NCBI GenBank assembly: GCA_010015675.1
Contig: ML976997.1
Span: 450,457 to 514,456 of the forward strand
Origin: Byssothecium circinans
Taxonomy: Eukaryota > Ascomycota > Dothideomycetes > Pleosporales > Massarinaceae
Direction of reading: 5' to 3'
Length of the DNA: 64,000 bases
Numbering within the stretch: position 1 is the stretch's first letter; the number at the start of each line of letters is the position of its first letter. Below are positions 48,347 through 59,125 of the stretch, piece after piece. The translations under genes were made by a program, and so were the position numbers. A model generated the notes under the pieces. It was not told the DNA's origin, made no database searches, and was given only the letters and a program-made list of their open reading frames with translations.

Positions 48347-49329
48347 TCACCACGTTAATTCCTGCCCATCCCTGTGCCAGAACCTCCCACTCTGATCCAT
48401 ACCCGCACCATCAATCACTGCAATCAACTTTCCCGCAGCCTCATCAGGTCCCATATGACCTGAAAAGTTTGAAAGTCGTGTTTTAATCCATCCGGGATGA
48501 AGTGCGATGCATACAATGCCTTCCTTCTCAAAATCCTTGGCTATAGTCCTGGAGAGCTGATTCTGAGCAGCGCGAGAGACACGGTATGCGAGGCGACCGC
48601 CACTCGTATTGTCTGACATGATCAGTTTGTTGATTATGTATCTTCTCACGCACTAGGAAACTGAGAAAGGTAAATTCAAACTTACCGCTGATAGATCCCA
48701 TATTACTCGTTATGTTCACAACCTTGGGATCTTTCGCCTGCCGCAGCATGGGGAGGAAAGTCTTCGTCGTCAGGAATGGGCCCTAACTAATCAGCAACTT
48801 GGCATTCACTTCATTGTATCTATTTCACGTACTACGACTGCTGAGGCTAAGCTTTCTTCGAGCTCCTGGGCTGTTGTTTCCTCAAAGGACTTTGGGTTCG
48901 GCCCGATACCTAAATATATACCTTCAGAAGCTACAAAGGTCTTGTCAGTCGGAATTGGAAACATACCTGCGCAGTTGATCAAAAGGTTCAGAGGACGAGA
49001 GCCGAAGCTGGCGCCGGCCTCATTAATAGACTTCTCGTCTAAGAGATCGAGCTCGAAGGTTTTTGCCGCAAAAGTATGTAGCTGCACGTTGAGTTCTGTG
49101 GATACAAGGATGCCAAAACAGTCAGGGTTTATCTTACATCAACCGCATCGTCCTTGGAGATGTGGCGATATGTTCCGAACACTTCCCAGCCTTTCTGACT
49201 GTATAAATTTGCCAATGAGAGCCCAATGCCTCTATTCGCTCCTATTAAAATGTTAATAGATTTTGCTTTAAATGGTTTTCTAATACTGTGACATATCATA
49301 CCAACAATTAGGACTGAGTTTCGTAGCAT
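48347..49329 (-). CDS. Short-chain dehydrogenase/reductase (C-factor-like) with altered catalytic lysine
   Basis: Six exons, 49302-49329, 49138-49241, 48967-49081, 48833-48921, 48686-48782 and 48347-48612, encode 232 aa. The Rossmann nucleotide loop GANRGIG starts near residue 10; NCAG and the serine block NITSNMGSIS follow. The active-site motif is Y154-R-V-S-R158, so the Lys of the classical YxxxK is replaced by Arg (codon CGC). SDR enzymes use that Lys to bind the nicotinamide ribose and lower the Tyr pKa, so activity may be reduced or changed. Intron 3 (48922-48966, 45 bp) contains no stop and is a multiple of three, so it could be retained, adding 15 residues. It sits 585 bp from the MFS transporter on the same strand. 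Confidence 0.85.
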
Positions 49330-49913
49330 CGTGTTAGGGGTATGACTATTAGAGGAAGATATTTATTTTGAGAGGCCAGGCTGCGATTTAAATCCTCATG
49401 GCTGAAATAACAAGCTTTAGTAATAGCTCCAGAGCCGCCTCGGTGGGGCTATGACACCCGCGCCTCGATACTATTTTAGAGGGTCTGTGCGTTTTCGAGG
49501 ATGAACCAGCACTCGCACCAGCACCCGCACCCCGACCCCGCTGATATTGAATTAATTTTTATTTTTTATCTCGACATCCCCACATGGTACGGTGGTGCTG
49601 ACCTCCTATGAATAAAGATAAAGATAAAGATAAAACCATTAGAAGCCTGGTTAATTAGAAATGCTGGTCTTGATTTGGATTTAACAGTGAGTGCATAGGC
49701 TGGCTCTTCAGAAGGGATGTTGAGATGATAATGAAATCCGCAAGTCGCATAACTTATCCGCCATAATATATAAAAAAAAAAGCAAGCCCCAGCCGCGCAT
49801 CAAAAGGCCACGTTCCTTCTCGCACCCCAAGCCTACATATATGTATACATGTCTCCAAACAAAAAGTAAAACACTAGACACCGGGCGGAGAAGCTATCAC
49901 AAACCAGCTATCC
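49330..49913. other. Spacer with short tandem repeats
   Basis: Holds a GC-rich stretch of CACCCGCACC-like units near 49509-49540, an A/T-rich block near 49545-49570 and (ATAAAG)n at 49612-49635. No gene was recognised. Confidence 0.5.
49612..49635 (+). repeat. (ATAAAG)n, about four copies
   Basis: Hexanucleotide direct repeat with one mismatch in the last copy, in the spacer between the SDR and MFS genes. Confidence 0.8.
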
Positions 49914-51775
49914 CTATCTCGAAAACCCATCCCTAATCTCCACAAAATTGACATAACGATCCCTCGACCACCTCCTCGACCTCTTCCCAAAGACCACCAT
50001 GGGTAAACTCAAGCCCATGATGATAAACCCCAGGACCCCGAGCACAATAAAGCAGTTCTCCATGCCCGAGTCGATCCACGGACTGGCGATGAAGGTAAAG
50101 GCCATGGCGAGCATGTTATTGATGACGGCAACGCCGACCATGCCTTCGAGCACCATATCCCTACAATAACTATTAGAGCGCGTCCACAGATGCCCAGGGT
50201 GGTATAGAAGCAAAACAAAGAGAGAAAGGGAAAAAGAGGTAGAACTCACGGAAACGAATCAGCAAGATACGCCAAACTCAAGTCCCCAGCACATCCATAA
50301 CCAAAGCCAATGAGCCCAAGTCCAACATACGGAACAGGCCAATCCCAACCCCTAGCGGACCCAATACCAAATAACCACATCCCCGTGGGGAAAACCAGCG
50401 CACATAGCGCCATGAGGTATAACCTGAACTCGGCTTCCATAACGCCTTTGTTGCGCTTGATCATCCATTGCATGAATGCGTCGCTGCCGTAGCCGCCGTA
50501 TGCGCAGCCGATTAGGCTGCCGATGAGGGTGGGGAGATTCATGTTGCCGACGGCGGCGGCGGAGTAGTTCCACGGCGGGCCGTACCACCAGTCTTCTTGC
50601 ACGGTGAGGTAGAAGGTAAGACAGGACGATTGAAATCCCCATTGAAGACCGGCATACCAAACGGCTGGGAAGGTGAAGACGCGGAGGGTGTGCCAGAGTC
50701 TGTTGAGGTACTGTTTGAATCCTGTGCCTTGGAGGTTGGGCGCCGGGGTGATGACGCGGATACGGTCCCAGTAGGTTTTGCGGCGAGTGGTAGAGAAAGA
50801 GAGGCGGCGCTCGGCGGTTTCCAAGGGTACGTTTTTGTCGTCAGAGAGCGTTTTTTCCGCATCGTGAGATGGGTCCGGGGACTTTTCGTCTTTGACGGGC
50901 TGCTCTGCATCTAGGACTTGTCGTTCGCTCGTGCCGGCGAGGTAGTGATCGCGTTGGAATTCCGTCTCTTCCAGACCGAAGTAGAAAACGAGCAGACTGC
51001 CACCGCAGATAACAGCCCCAACGTAGCCGATCCAACGCCAGCCCAGTCCACTGGCCACATACGCGCCAATGAGAGGTCTATCAAAAACTCAGTCCCGTCT
51101 CCCTCAAGCCCCACAACTCGCACACACGTCCTGAAAGAAAAGAACAAAAACTCACCCCAAGTACGTCCCAATCGCCGTCGCAAACGTGTAAATCCCCAAC
51201 ACACTCCCCGTCTGATGTTCGAACCAAATATCCAGCAACGAAAGCTGCGCCGTCGCCTCCCCCACACTCTCCGCCGCCCCCACAAACAACTGGCTCCAAA
51301 CCACGCCCCCAACGTTCTGAATCCGGGCATACCAGATCAAGCCGCCGATGTTAAACACCAGCGAAACCAGATACCCCAATCGACGCCCGTATAAATGCAC
51401 AAGCGGCGAGCTCAACAGCGCCCAGTACCCGATGCCGAGGAACAACACACCAGCACCCGTGTTGAAGACACCGTAACTTATCCCATACTCTTCATTCACG
51501 CCGTCGGATCCCGAGCCGGCGTTGTTGGATGTTGCGGCTGTGAGACCCACCATGTACAGCACGAGGAGCGAGTGCCAGGTTTTCCGCACCAGGGACCAGC
51601 GTAGGGGGTCGTTGGGGGATTCTGTGGGCTGCGGAATGAGGACTATGTCGTTGATCTTTTGGAGCGAGCTATCTCCTGGAAGAATGTTGCCGTTTTCATC
51701 ATAGAGGCGCCGTGTGCCGGGGATGATTTCTTCTTCGTGGGCATTGCTGCGTCTGCGCATTTGTGTGGCGGACAT
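49914..51775 (-). CDS. Major facilitator superfamily transporter (HOL1-like, DHA1 type)
   Basis: Exons 51156-51775, 50250-51077 and 49914-50160 encode 564 aa; introns are 78 and 89 bp. The protein has about twelve predicted membrane helices, split six and six by a charged loop (roughly residues 265-325). The N-terminal cytoplasmic part ends in DPLRWSLVRKTWHSLL, typical of fungal DHA1 proteins close to Hol1. The motif-A-like LVHLYGRRLGY follows helix 2, and the NMNLPTLIGSLIG and GYGCAGDLSLAYLADSFP blocks occur in the second half. Substrate is unknown: relatives carry polyamines, cations, drugs or fungal metabolites. Being next to an SDR and near oxygenase-like genes, export of a metabolite is a reasonable but unproven guess. 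Confidence 0.9.
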
Positions 51776-52652
51776 TTTTGGTGTTGGAGTTGTTTGTGCG
51801 GTGGAATTGCCTTGTCGCCAGCGTGTGGACTTTCTCTTTTTTTTTTGGGTGGGCAGAAGTCGACGGATATGAATTAGATTGGAGATATGCTTGGGTTAGG
51901 CGGACGCCTCCAGCGTCGTCAGTGTTAACAGGGAAGCATGGTGAGGCGTGGGGAGATGTTGTTATTTGTTGTTGCTGTTGTGGGAGAGGGATACTCGGTC
52001 GTTTGTGTCGTGTGAAGATTTTATTTCCCCGTTATCTCTTGTTATTTCGGGGGTGGGATCACGCTAGCCTGATGTGGTAGGAGTGTTCTGGAAATGACAG
52101 CCAATGACTCCAGCTCCTCTCAATTGTCGTTCAACTAGGCTTTTTCGAGTTCAATCTGCAGTACATGAGAAGGGAAAGTATCTATTTCAACGGAAGACGT
52201 GTGAAGAATATTGATGGACAGTGTAGTTGTGAGACGACACTAGTTGATATAGAAGAGATAAAGAGGAACACGGATATGTACTCATATCTTAATATATCAA
52301 AAATCTTAATACCCGATTTTTGCCGCCACAGTCTGGAGTTCGATAGGTTAGGAGCACAGATCATCGCCAATTGCTCATCTTTATTTTATGTAGAAGAGAG
52401 TTCCGAAACGAGCTGTTGGAAAACCCAGTTACATTCCCATCCTTCTGAATTACAATTCTAATTTGCTACTAGACGGCAGTTGAACCCTCACCCCGCTTCC
52501 TCTACGCTCAGGTTCACGGAAGCCCATGAGTAAGTTAATGGAAGACGGAAGTGTTCAGTCGAAATATGTTCGTGGAAGTGAATTTAGTGCCGAAAACTGT
52601 ACTGATACCAGATGCCTCCAGGCTCACCGATGCCCAATTTCCGTCCCACCAT
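51776..52652. other. Promoter side of the MFS gene and downstream spacer
   Basis: The 98-codon frame at 52165-52461 is A/T-rich with no recognisable domain and is not called. Nothing else was recognised. Confidence 0.5.
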
Positions 52653-53429
52653 TTACTTGAACTCAATTCCCCCATCATCTAAGCCGAATCCTCCCAACCC
52701 TTCCTCGTCGAGCTCCGTATCCGTCAGGTCCTCTTCCTCCTGATCTAACTCCGTCGCTCTCCCAAAGGCCCTCGGCATCTCCCTATCCGTCATCTCCCTC
52801 AAAGCCAATCCGATAGAGAGTTGCGGATCATGTTGTCCATCCACATCATAATGAGACCAGGAGTAGCCGATATCATTGATGGAGTGCGGTACAGCGCGGG
52901 GGCTGATCATACACCTGACCTTGCGGAGCTCGACGCTGAGAATGATGTTATTCTCTGTGGTGTCTAGAGCGAGTGCTGAGTCGCGACGAACGTGCTTGGG
53001 GAGCTTGGGCACGGACTCAAGTCCATTGAGTGGTGTGAAGACGGGGTTCTTCAGTGTTTGAATTGCTGTCACGAAGTACACTGGTTGTTCTCGCATCGCC
53101 GAAGAATGTAGGAAAGACCGTACAACTTCATCTTCGTGGAGCTCGTCGAATGATGCTGAAGGGTTCTTGAGTGATGTGTAGGTCATTTCTTCCGCCTTGA
53201 GGGAGACAGTTCCCGCGCCATGACGATATGTTTGGTCGTTTCTGCTGCGAATGAGCTGTCCGTGGACGTCGTGGATGATGTAGTCTTCGTAGGCGCGGTG
53301 AACGACAGGTTTGTTGGCTTTTGGAGACGTTGGGGTGCTTGATGTGCTGTTGCGGGAGGGGTCGAGCGGGGATGTGACGAGTTGGCCGAGGTGAAGGGAA
53401 TTCGCAGGGAGTGGAGTTGGTAGAAACAT
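52653..53429 (-). CDS. Uncharacterised fungal protein, 258 aa
   Basis: A single exon. The N-terminus has the pattern LPANSLHLGQLVTSPLDP, the middle has REQPVYFVTAIQTLKNPVF, and further on come ILSVELRKVRC and YSWSHYDVD. The last 35 residues are acidic. It belongs to a family of small intracellular proteins found across filamentous ascomycetes; I know no assigned function. The length and the order of these patterns faintly resemble fungal gasdermin-like proteins (RCD-1/HET-Q1 type), but I cannot establish this from sequence, and no protease gene that might activate it is adjacent. There is no signal peptide or obvious membrane helix. The start ATG at 53429 is the first in frame and matches the expected family N-terminus. 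Confidence 0.75.
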   Translation of the reverse strand: MFLPTPLPANSLHLGQLVTSPLDPSRNSTSSTPTSPKANKPVVHRAYEDYIIHDVHGQLIRSRNDQTYRHGAGTVSLKAEEMTYTSLKNPSASFDELHEDEVVRSFLHSSAMREQPVYFVTAIQTLKNPVFTPLNGLESVPKLPKHVRRDSALALDTTENNIILSVELRKVRCMISPRAVPHSINDIGYSWSHYDVDGQHDPQLSIGLALREMTDREMPRAFGRATELDQEEEDLTDTELDEEGLGGFGLDDGGIEFK

Positions 53430-54524
53430 GTCGATTAGTTGTACGCAGATGGGAGGATGTAGGATGTGAGTAAGGTGGGAGTAGAAACAGGGCTAGAAGA
53501 GCTGGCCGGGATATATATACTGCACTGTACCTGCTTCGATGAAGTTCGGCAAGAAGGATATGAAGGCAAACGGCTGGCACTGCTTCCACTAGCATCGGCA
53601 TATAGCGAATGCATGACTGGAGTCATTGTCATGCGAGCTAGGCAGTAAGGAAGGCTGGAGCGAATGAGGTGGATGACAGCCGGGAGGGAGTTGATCTCCC
53701 GGCATGAATATGCGGGGACGATTCCGGTTCCTCCCGTGCTGGAGTATGAAATTCCGAAATTCCGGTCAGGAGACGGAGTGGCCTGATATTTGTCCAACAT
53801 CTGCTGTCATCTGCGAACGGGTGGGTCTGTTCCTGGCTGCGAAAATCATTGTAAAGTGCGTCAACCGCGAAGCTTGGAAGAGTGTTGGAACACTCGGTAT
53901 ATCTGGAATATTTGGACATGACATATGAAGCTGACATGGCAGCGGTGCTCATACCGTGCTGGCTAATGACTGGTGATGAGCTGAGCGGTGACGGGATGGC
54001 AGTGTGTGAGGAGGTGAGTTGTGAAAGAAGGAGTGTTATTTATCATGGCTGAAAGGATTAACTCACGGTGGTACAAAACGTGTAAGGGTATTGTATGAAT
54101 GCCGTGTGTGAGTGGAGCGGAGAATTGAACGATTCACTTGGCGAGGATGATGAATGTGGCGCACCAGTTGAACGCGGGGCCACGGCCACCTGGGCGATCG
54201 CAACTGCCACACTTCATCATTGCGCCTTCCTCACTGACGACATGTCATCGCATCGGAAGAAGGAGCATCCGACCCGAACTAGAGTTGGCAATTGCGCGCT
54301 CTCTCTCTGCCTCTACGACTTCAACCCCCATCCATCGTCCATTGTCCATCCCCATCCAGATGAGCGGGGCCCGCGCCGTACGACCGCCCCGATGTTTATC
54401 TGCTTATTCCGGCTGTGCACGGGAGGATCTGCCACTACCACTGCCGCCGAACGATAGAAGATAGGCCTTTACACCCTCCGCTGGATGATAACTCCAGCCG
54501 AGACTCAAACACACAAAGCCCGCA
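53430..54524. other. Spacer between divergent genes at right end of island
   Basis: Contains the promoters of the 258-aa protein (-) and the hydrolase (+). Several short overlapping frames (53435-53800, 53638-53952, 54095-54464) lack protein-like features. Confidence 0.5.
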
Positions 54525-57443
54525 ATGGCAGACACGGCGGGCCAGCATCCGGATCCAAATCCGCACCCTCCGACCGACCGCCAGAATGCCCTCGCCCAGA
54601 TCCAATTCGCGTCGCTCTACGATGGCGATCTCACGCCCTCCGAAGACGAGTCGCCCGAAGAGCGCACGATGCAGCTAGAGACGGTGCAGTCGGCCATTGG
54701 CGTTAGTATCAGCCAGCAGCAGACCCGTTTGACGTCCCCGAAGACACCGGCTGCCGAAAAGGCTGCAGCGTTGGACGAGACGGACGGTGGTATGCTCTTT
54801 GAGGGCTGGGAACAGAATGAGCAGCCGGGCGAACAAAGCGACACGGAACCCGAGCCGAGTCTATCGCAAGGCGGGATTCCCAGTGAACATGAAAAAGCTG
54901 GAGAGGCTGCGGCCAGAGAGGGAGAAGATGCTGCAAAGAAGGTGAATGCAGAAACCTCACCAGCTCCGCGCCTTCCCTCGCCGTGGCGAGCTTCACCGAA
55001 GCTGCCCAACATTGAGGCCGCCAACCACCGATCCGCATTGCGCGACAACCTCAATTCCAAAACCCGTAGACGCACAATGTCAGGTAGCAGCATGGGCGAG
55101 TCCATTAGGAAATATGTGCCCTTCAATTTTCCATCACTCCCGAAAACATCGAGCCTGCTCAATTTCTCGTTCCCCTCGTTCGCCGTCTCCCATTTTGACC
55201 ATGCGCGAGGCCGCCCCACCCCACCTGCGGCCGACCACCAAAAGCAGATGGCTTCTCTACCAAGTCGATCGCCTTACGGCGTCATTTCTCAACACGACGG
55301 CAGCTCCTCATCACGGATAGCACGTCATCAAAGCATATCCTCTCGTAGAAGCCGCAGCCTCAGTCGCCCACAACACCCCTCCACCGCACCACTTCCCCAG
55401 CGCAGCTTCAGCCCAGGGACCGACGAGAGCTCACCAGATGAATCCCGTGCCGACATTCCGAGGCGGCCGACTCCTGCCCTCCGCAGATCGACCTCGGAAG
55501 GCTCACTCTTGATGTACCGCACGCGCTCACTTGCCTCCTCACTCGGTGACGACTCGAGGTTTGAGAATGTGTCGGAGCAGGTGAACAGCCGTCTTAAAGC
55601 AATCAAGGACAGCTGGCAAGATTCAAACTTCAAGCTCTCCGTGCCTTCTATGCCTAATTTCAGTTTTGGTTCTAGGGATGACTTGTTCAGATCTTCGAAG
55701 AGCGGGAATACCACGCCAAGGGCAACAGATGTAGACATGGTGCGGAACAACCGAGTCCGCTTTCTCGCAAACGGTTCGAGGAATACGTCCCGTGCGAGTT
55801 CAACAAAGCCACCGAAAGTGAAGTCGTACCCTCCTGATGTAGGCATGGCAGCAACCCATCCCCATTTTTCGAGCGCTCTGCAGGAGTTGGAGGGCGACCT
55901 AGTTATCTTGGGAGGTTACCGTGGATCCGTCCTCCGCTCTGCAGAACCGCCTCATCGACAGCTGTGGGTCCCAATCAAGGTAGGCCTCAATCTCCGCAAG
56001 GTGGATCTTGAAATAGGGCTGGAGCCCGAAGATGAGGAGAGAATGGAAGAGACCATCATCCCAGCAGGTATGCTCACTCACATCGGTCCTGTCGACATTG
56101 GCAAGCGGCTTCTCAAGCGCTTGAAAGCCTCCGACAATGCCCAGAGCGGGCTCCTGAGGGTTCATAATTACGGTTATGACTGGCGGCTATCACCGCATCT
56201 TTTGAGCAGACGTTTAACCAAGTTCCTGGAGGATCTTCCATGCAATCAACCAGGAGTACCTCCAGAAAAGCGCGGCGCCGTAGTCATTGCACATTCCTTG
56301 GGTGGTCTCATCACACGCCATGTCATCAATCAGCGCCCCGAACTTGTGTCTGGTGTTGTCTATGCAGGGGTTCCGCAGCATTGCATCAACATCCTCGGGC
56401 CTCTGCGCAACGGTGACGATGTTCTGCTTTCTTCACGCGTGTTGACCGCACAGGTTAATTTTACTATCCGGACGTCATTTGCGTTACTGCCCCTAGACGG
56501 CAAATGCTTCATCAACAAACACACGAAGGAAGAGTATCCAATCGACTTCTTCGATATAAAAACGTGGGAAGAACATCGCCTGTCGCCTTGCATTGCCCCT
56601 GCCCTTCCAGTGCTGAACCCAAATGCGTCAAACCTGTCTGTCAGCGGTCTGCTAAATGCCATGTCACAAGCCCTCCCATCTCTGCCGGGCCGAAAAGGAA
56701 GCGTGTCGAAAGGCTCCACAACAGCACCAACGCTCAACCTGCAAAATTCGGACTCTACACTCAAATCCGATCTCAGCCAGTCGTCATCTGGTCTACATAA
56801 CAACGGCGTCTTTGACACAGCCCGCAACGTCGCCGACAAAGTGACCGAAGGCGGCGCAAAAGCCACGGGTTTTGAACCCTCCATGCAGACGGATCCCCTG
56901 ACACAATCTCAACCGAGCCCCTCAACGACCGTTACGATCCCACACGACAAAGCCGTCGCCTACCTGACCCGCACCCTCGCCGAAATCAAGCAGTTCAAAC
57001 AAGAGCTCGCACACGTGCCTGCCCACACCGACGCAAACCGCTACCCACCTATCGCCCTCATTTACGGAAAGTCAACCCCCACCGTCTACGGCGCGAAGGT
57101 CGAGTCACGTGAAGCCATCAAGCTAACGAGTGCGTACGACGATCTCGCCTTTGCGAGTGGAGATGGCGTCGTCCTTGCCAAATCGGCCATGGTGCCTAAG
57201 GGGTACAGTGTCGTTCGCGGCGGGGTCGTGGCCAGCGAACGCGGGCATGTCACGTTGTTGGGAGACCTAGAGGCTATAGGGAAGTGTCTGGGTGCTGTCA
57301 TCAAAGCGAGGAAAAAGGGTGTTGGGTTGGGCATGGAGAGGGGGAATGTGGGCGTGGAGAAGGAGGGGAAGGTTATTGATGGGAATATGGGGGAGACGGA
57401 GCAGAAGTTTGCCCAGGATGTGGGTTTGAGTGGGGAGGTTTAG
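54525..57443 (+). CDS. Alpha/beta-hydrolase fold protein, putative lipase/acyltransferase (LCAT-like)
   Basis: One exon, 972 aa. The first 400 or so residues are disordered, Ser/Pro-rich with many RS-type pairs. The hydrolase domain starts near residue 450 (DLVILGGYRGSVLRSAEPP). The nucleophile elbow AHSLGG places Ser591. A plausible acid is D880 in SGDGVV and a plausible His is H908 in ERGHVTLLGD, completing a triad in the usual order. A large, low-complexity insert separates the elbow from the acid. Such proteins resemble LCAT/PDAT and PGAP1-type enzymes acting on lipids; no membrane anchor or secretion signal is visible, so it is probably intracellular. Substrate unknown. Confidence 0.85.
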   Translation: MADTAGQHPDPNPHPPTDRQNALAQIQFASLYDGDLTPSEDESPEERTMQLETVQSAIGVSISQQQTRLTSPKTPAAEKAAALDETDGGMLFEGWEQNEQPGEQSDTEPEPSLSQGGIPSEHEKAGEAAAREGEDAAKKVNAETSPAPRLPSPWRASPKLPNIEAANHRSALRDNLNSKTRRRTMSGSSMGESIRKYVPFNFPSLPKTSSLLNFSFPSFAVSHFDHARGRPTPPAADHQKQMASLPSRSPYGVISQHDGSSSSRIARHQSISSRRSRSLSRPQHPSTAPLPQRSFSPGTDESSPDESRADIPRRPTPALRRSTSEGSLLMYRTRSLASSLGDDSRFENVSEQVNSRLKAIKDSWQDSNFKLSVPSMPNFSFGSRDDLFRSSKSGNTTPRATDVDMVRNNRVRFLANGSRNTSRASSTKPPKVKSYPPDVGMAATHPHFSSALQELEGDLVILGGYRGSVLRSAEPPHRQLWVPIKVGLNLRKVDLEIGLEPEDEERMEETIIPAGMLTHIGPVDIGKRLLKRLKASDNAQSGLLRVHNYGYDWRLSPHLLSRRLTKFLEDLPCNQPGVPPEKRGAVVIAHSLGGLITRHVINQRPELVSGVVYAGVPQHCINILGPLRNGDDVLLSSRVLTAQVNFTIRTSFALLPLDGKCFINKHTKEEYPIDFFDIKTWEEHRLSPCIAPALPVLNPNASNLSVSGLLNAMSQALPSLPGRKGSVSKGSTTAPTLNLQNSDSTLKSDLSQSSSGLHNNGVFDTARNVADKVTEGGAKATGFEPSMQTDPLTQSQPSPSTTVTIPHDKAVAYLTRTLAEIKQFKQELAHVPAHTDANRYPPIALIYGKSTPTVYGAKVESREAIKLTSAYDDLAFASGDGVVLAKSAMVPKGYSVVRGGVVASERGHVTLLGDLEAIGKCLGAVIKARKKGVGLGMERGNVGVEKEGKVIDGNMGETEQKFAQDVGLSGEV

Positions 57444-58064
57444 GAGGTGGTGCTTTTGGGAGTTAAGGGAGTTGAGATTTGGTGAGAGTTGAGTGGAAGT
57501 TGTTGATTCAACACAAGACAAAAGCCAACAAGAATAGACTAAAGGAAAAAGACCGAGCAATTGGTATGAATGATGACTTTTGTATATTACCAATTTTATC
57601 CGACATGGAATTTGCATCCTTTTTGGGCACCTATCTCGTGGTAGCGTCTTGCGCTCGCATTCACAGTCCCAGCAAGTGTTTCTCGTGTCCTTCAAGGTCC
57701 CATGGTATTTGCGCTACAGGCAAGTGACATTGTTCTAGGATATCTGCTCTAGGACCGTAACCGTGAATGCAGTAATCATGCTCGTCGCCAATACGCATTT
57801 CCATGCCGTGGCTTTCTCTCACTCGGTCATTCCCGCAACGCTACCCTCGTCCATGAGTTCAAGCCGTGCTCTGCCGTACTGTACTTCCCCAGGTTGGCAG
57901 GTTCGATGTAGAGTCGCTGAATCACTATCGCTGAAGTTGCGTAATGTCTGTCCAGTGTTGTGTTGGAGTTCCTCTCCCTTGATGCCAGCGCTTTATCCAC
58001 GTTGTATGAATGCCCGTAGATTGATATAACCCGTCTTCGTCCCGTCATTGACCCAACCATCCAT
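57444..58064. other. Intergenic region between convergent genes
   Basis: Holds the 3' flanks of the hydrolase (+) and SAP18 (-). No gene was recognised. Confidence 0.6.
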
Positions 58065-58832
58065 CTACCACCGTCCCCGACCCCTTCCTCTTCCTCCACT
58101 ACCACCACCACCACTCGGCCCCCGCCTGGCGCCGGAAAACTCCCACTCTCCACCGCGTTCCCTCTCGGGCGGTGCTTCCCCCCTCCTCCATTCTCCCTGC
58201 GGCACACCCCCACCCCCACCATCCCCATAGTCCCTAAAGTCTCCCCGTCCACCCCGTCCCCTATACCCATTACCATCCCTCCCCCGCCCCGCAAACCCAT
58301 CGCGCAACGGCGCGGGCGCAGCATGAACAGACCCATCCGGCCCCGGGGGGAAAATAGCACAGCACACATAATCCCCAATAACAAACCGCGCTTCCGCAAG
58401 CGTCTTCTCCGGCTCGCCATCAAGCTTCTTTAACGCCTCCGAAACGTCCTCGACACCCTTCCCCTCCTCTTCCTCCTCCTCGCCAGCACCACCGCCCATC
58501 CCCGCACCAACAACCACACTCCCCAGATCGCGGCTGATGAACCGCGCCGGCGTCCCTGGGCGCTGCGGCCCCGTCATGTCGCCGTAGACGAGGCGGAAGG
58601 TGATGCGCGTCCCTGCGTAGGGCTTGGGGAGCAGGTTCGGGAGTGCGGTGAGGAGGAGCGTGGAGAGTTCGCGAAGTGTGCAGGATTGCCAGGTGTAGAT
58701 CTGCAGACTGGGGGGGAGGCGCGGGTGGGTTGTGGGGTCGAAGTCGGTGAGGGGCGTGAAGGTGTTGGTGCGGTAGAAGAGGCGGAGGAGGAAGGGGGTT
58801 GTGGTTTGGCGGTCGGGTTTTTGGGGGGTCAT
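58065..58832 (-). CDS. SAP18: SAP18-like protein with RGG-rich tail
   Basis: One exon, 255 aa. Residues about 12-150 match the Sin3-associated polypeptide p18 fold: FLLRLFYRTNTF, then the signature SCTLRELSTLLL, then GTRITFRLVYGD, and near residue 150 FVIGDYVCCAIFPP. SAP18 works in Sin3 histone-deacetylase complexes and in the ASAP/PSAP complexes on mRNA. A Gly/Glu-rich insert (about residues 110-125) interrupts the domain. The C-terminal 80 residues are rich in Arg-Gly-Gly and Gly, pointing to RNA binding and arginine methylation. It is divergent from Prp18, with 293 bp between the starts, so both RNA-related genes may share a promoter. Confidence 0.88.
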   Translation of the reverse strand: MTPQKPDRQTTTPFLLRLFYRTNTFTPLTDFDPTTHPRLPPSLQIYTWQSCTLRELSTLLLTALPNLLPKPYAGTRITFRLVYGDMTGPQRPGTPARFISRDLGSVVVGAGMGGGAGEEEEEEGKGVEDVSEALKKLDGEPEKTLAEARFVIGDYVCCAIFPPGPDGSVHAAPAPLRDGFAGRGRDGNGYRGRGGRGDFRDYGDGGGGGVPQGEWRRGEAPPERERGGEWEFSGARRGPSGGGGSGGRGRGRGRW

Positions 58833-59125
58833 TTTGAGGGTGGGTGTGAGGGTGAGCGTTGGGTTGCGCGCATAGGTCGGATTTGGTGTGTGTGATTGAG
58901 ACTATATCTGTGATGGGGAGTTGAGGCGATTAGGGTGTCTGGGATGTTGGAGAGTGATGTCAAAGTAAGAAGTTCGCGACGCGCCGAAGCTTCACAGCTC
59001 AAGAAATTAGCGTCTTCTTGGCGCGGCCAACGACATCCAACGGCGCAACAACTCTCTCACCTCCTACAATCTCTACGACTCCTCTACGCCTGTTCCAGCA
59101 CCCCAGATCCCGTCACACCGCCACC

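Noticed and set aside
52165..52461. 98-codon plus-strand frame downstream of the MFS promoter
   Set aside because: A/T-rich, no recognised features and no splice partners.
54617..55219. 200-codon minus-strand frame
   Set aside because: Antisense to the disordered N-terminus of the hydrolase, low complexity, no motif.
59018..59125. Upstream in-frame start for Prp18
   Set aside because: The MDFAKLM start has a strong initiation context and matches Prp18 proteins.
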